Positions 5,870 through 6,104 of a stretch of 6,104 bases of DNA are shown here, one piece after another. The stretch lies in contig JAFGPH010000479.1 in the NCBI GenBank assembly GCA_016926135.1, positions 1 through 6,104 of the forward strand, read 5' to 3'. Made by a program: the position numbers and the translations under genes. The notes below the pieces were generated by a model. It was not told the origin of the DNA, searched no databases, and was given only the letters and a program-made list of their open reading frames with translations. The stretch is from Deltaproteobacteria bacterium. Lineage in GTDB: Bacteria; Desulfobacterota; DSM-4660; Desulfatiglandales; HGW-15. Positions within the stretch are counted from its first letter, which is position 1. Every line of letters starts with the position of its first letter.

Positions 5870-6104
5870 CCCGGGAAGTCATCAAATCTGACTGCATATT
5901 GTGCATCAACAGTTGCGGTATTGACGCGACCGTTGAAGACGGCAAGTTGGTCAAGGTGGAAGGAATGAAAGAGCACCCTATCAGCGATGGGGTTCTTTGC
6001 CCCAGGGGTAAAGCCCTCCCTGAATGGGTGTATTCGCCTGACAGGCTTCAATACCCGATGAAGAGGGCCGGACGGGGCTGGGAGAGGATCACCTGGGATG
6101 AAGC
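5866..6104 (+). CDS. Molybdopterin (Mo/W-bis-MGD) oxidoreductase, 5' part only
   Basis: Only the first 79 codons are in the window; the gene runs off the right edge and family members are usually 650-900 residues. The N-terminus is a [4Fe-4S] domain with Cys10-x2-Cys13-x3-Cys17-x27-Cys45, followed by the typical CPRGKA (45-50), then DRLQYPMKR (59-67) and GWERITWDEA at the end, all standard for the DMSO reductase superfamily. The cluster starts at residue 10, so there is no room for a twin-arginine signal and the enzyme is probably cytoplasmic. AGGGGGG (5852-5858), 7 nt before the ATG, supports the start. The visible part cannot separate formate dehydrogenase, acetylene hydratase-like, transhydroxylase-like or other members. 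It is transcribed away from the ligase-IclR-TRAP operon, which suggests a role in the same pathway; this is inference. Confidence 0.92.
   Translation, partial: MTREVIKSDCILCINSCGIDATVEDGKLVKVEGMKEHPISDGVLCPRGKALPEWVYSPDRLQYPMKRAGRGWERITWDE

Noticed and set aside
5845..6051. Minus-strand 68-codon frame opposite the oxidoreductase start
   Set aside because: The plus strand encodes the four-cysteine [4Fe-4S] motif and CPRGKA with a good ribosome site; the minus frame has no family match.
1..6104. CRISPR arrays, tRNA or rRNA genes, insertion sequences, attachment sites
   Set aside because: I saw no spaced direct repeats, no tRNA-like cloverleaf, no transposase or integrase motifs, and no terminal inverted repeats with target duplications.

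Overview
The window looks like a catabolic locus from a moderately GC-rich, probably anaerobic bacterium. A TRAP-type carboxylate transporter, an acyl/aryl-CoA ligase, an IclR regulator and a cytoplasmic Mo/W-bis-MGD enzyme sit together, a pattern common in sulfate-reducing or syntrophic Desulfobacterota. That placement is an inference from gene content; no phylogenetic marker is present.

Layout. From 5531 down to the left edge, all genes lie on the minus strand and read in this order: AMP-forming CoA ligase (5531-3927), IclR-family regulator (3930-3091, overlapping the ligase stop by 4 bp), a 122-bp gap, then the TRAP genes dctP (2968-1874), dctQ (1798-1301) and dctM (1304 to beyond position 1). 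dctM overlaps dctQ by 4 bp and lacks only its last few codons. A strong 14-bp hairpin lies between dctP and dctQ. From 5866 to the right edge, on the plus strand, begins a molybdopterin oxidoreductase of which only 79 codons are visible.

The 334-bp region 5532-5865 between the ligase and the oxidoreductase is the only long stretch without a clear gene. It is AT-richer than its flanks. It holds two back-to-back perfect TTGACA boxes, one on each strand, a 9+9 bp palindrome (5712-5734), a 6+6 bp inverted repeat (5672-5690) and a short open frame that runs into the oxidoreductase start. It is most simply read as a shared, regulated divergent promoter region.

Working model (inference): DctP binds a carboxylate in the periplasm, DctQM imports it with Na+ or H+, the ligase converts it to a CoA thioester, the IclR protein senses it or its product, and the divergently transcribed Mo/W enzyme carries out a redox or hydration step. 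The substrate cannot be read from the sequence. The ligase has some features of aryl-acid adenylating enzymes (DhbE-like), which makes an aromatic or cyclic acid possible but not shown.
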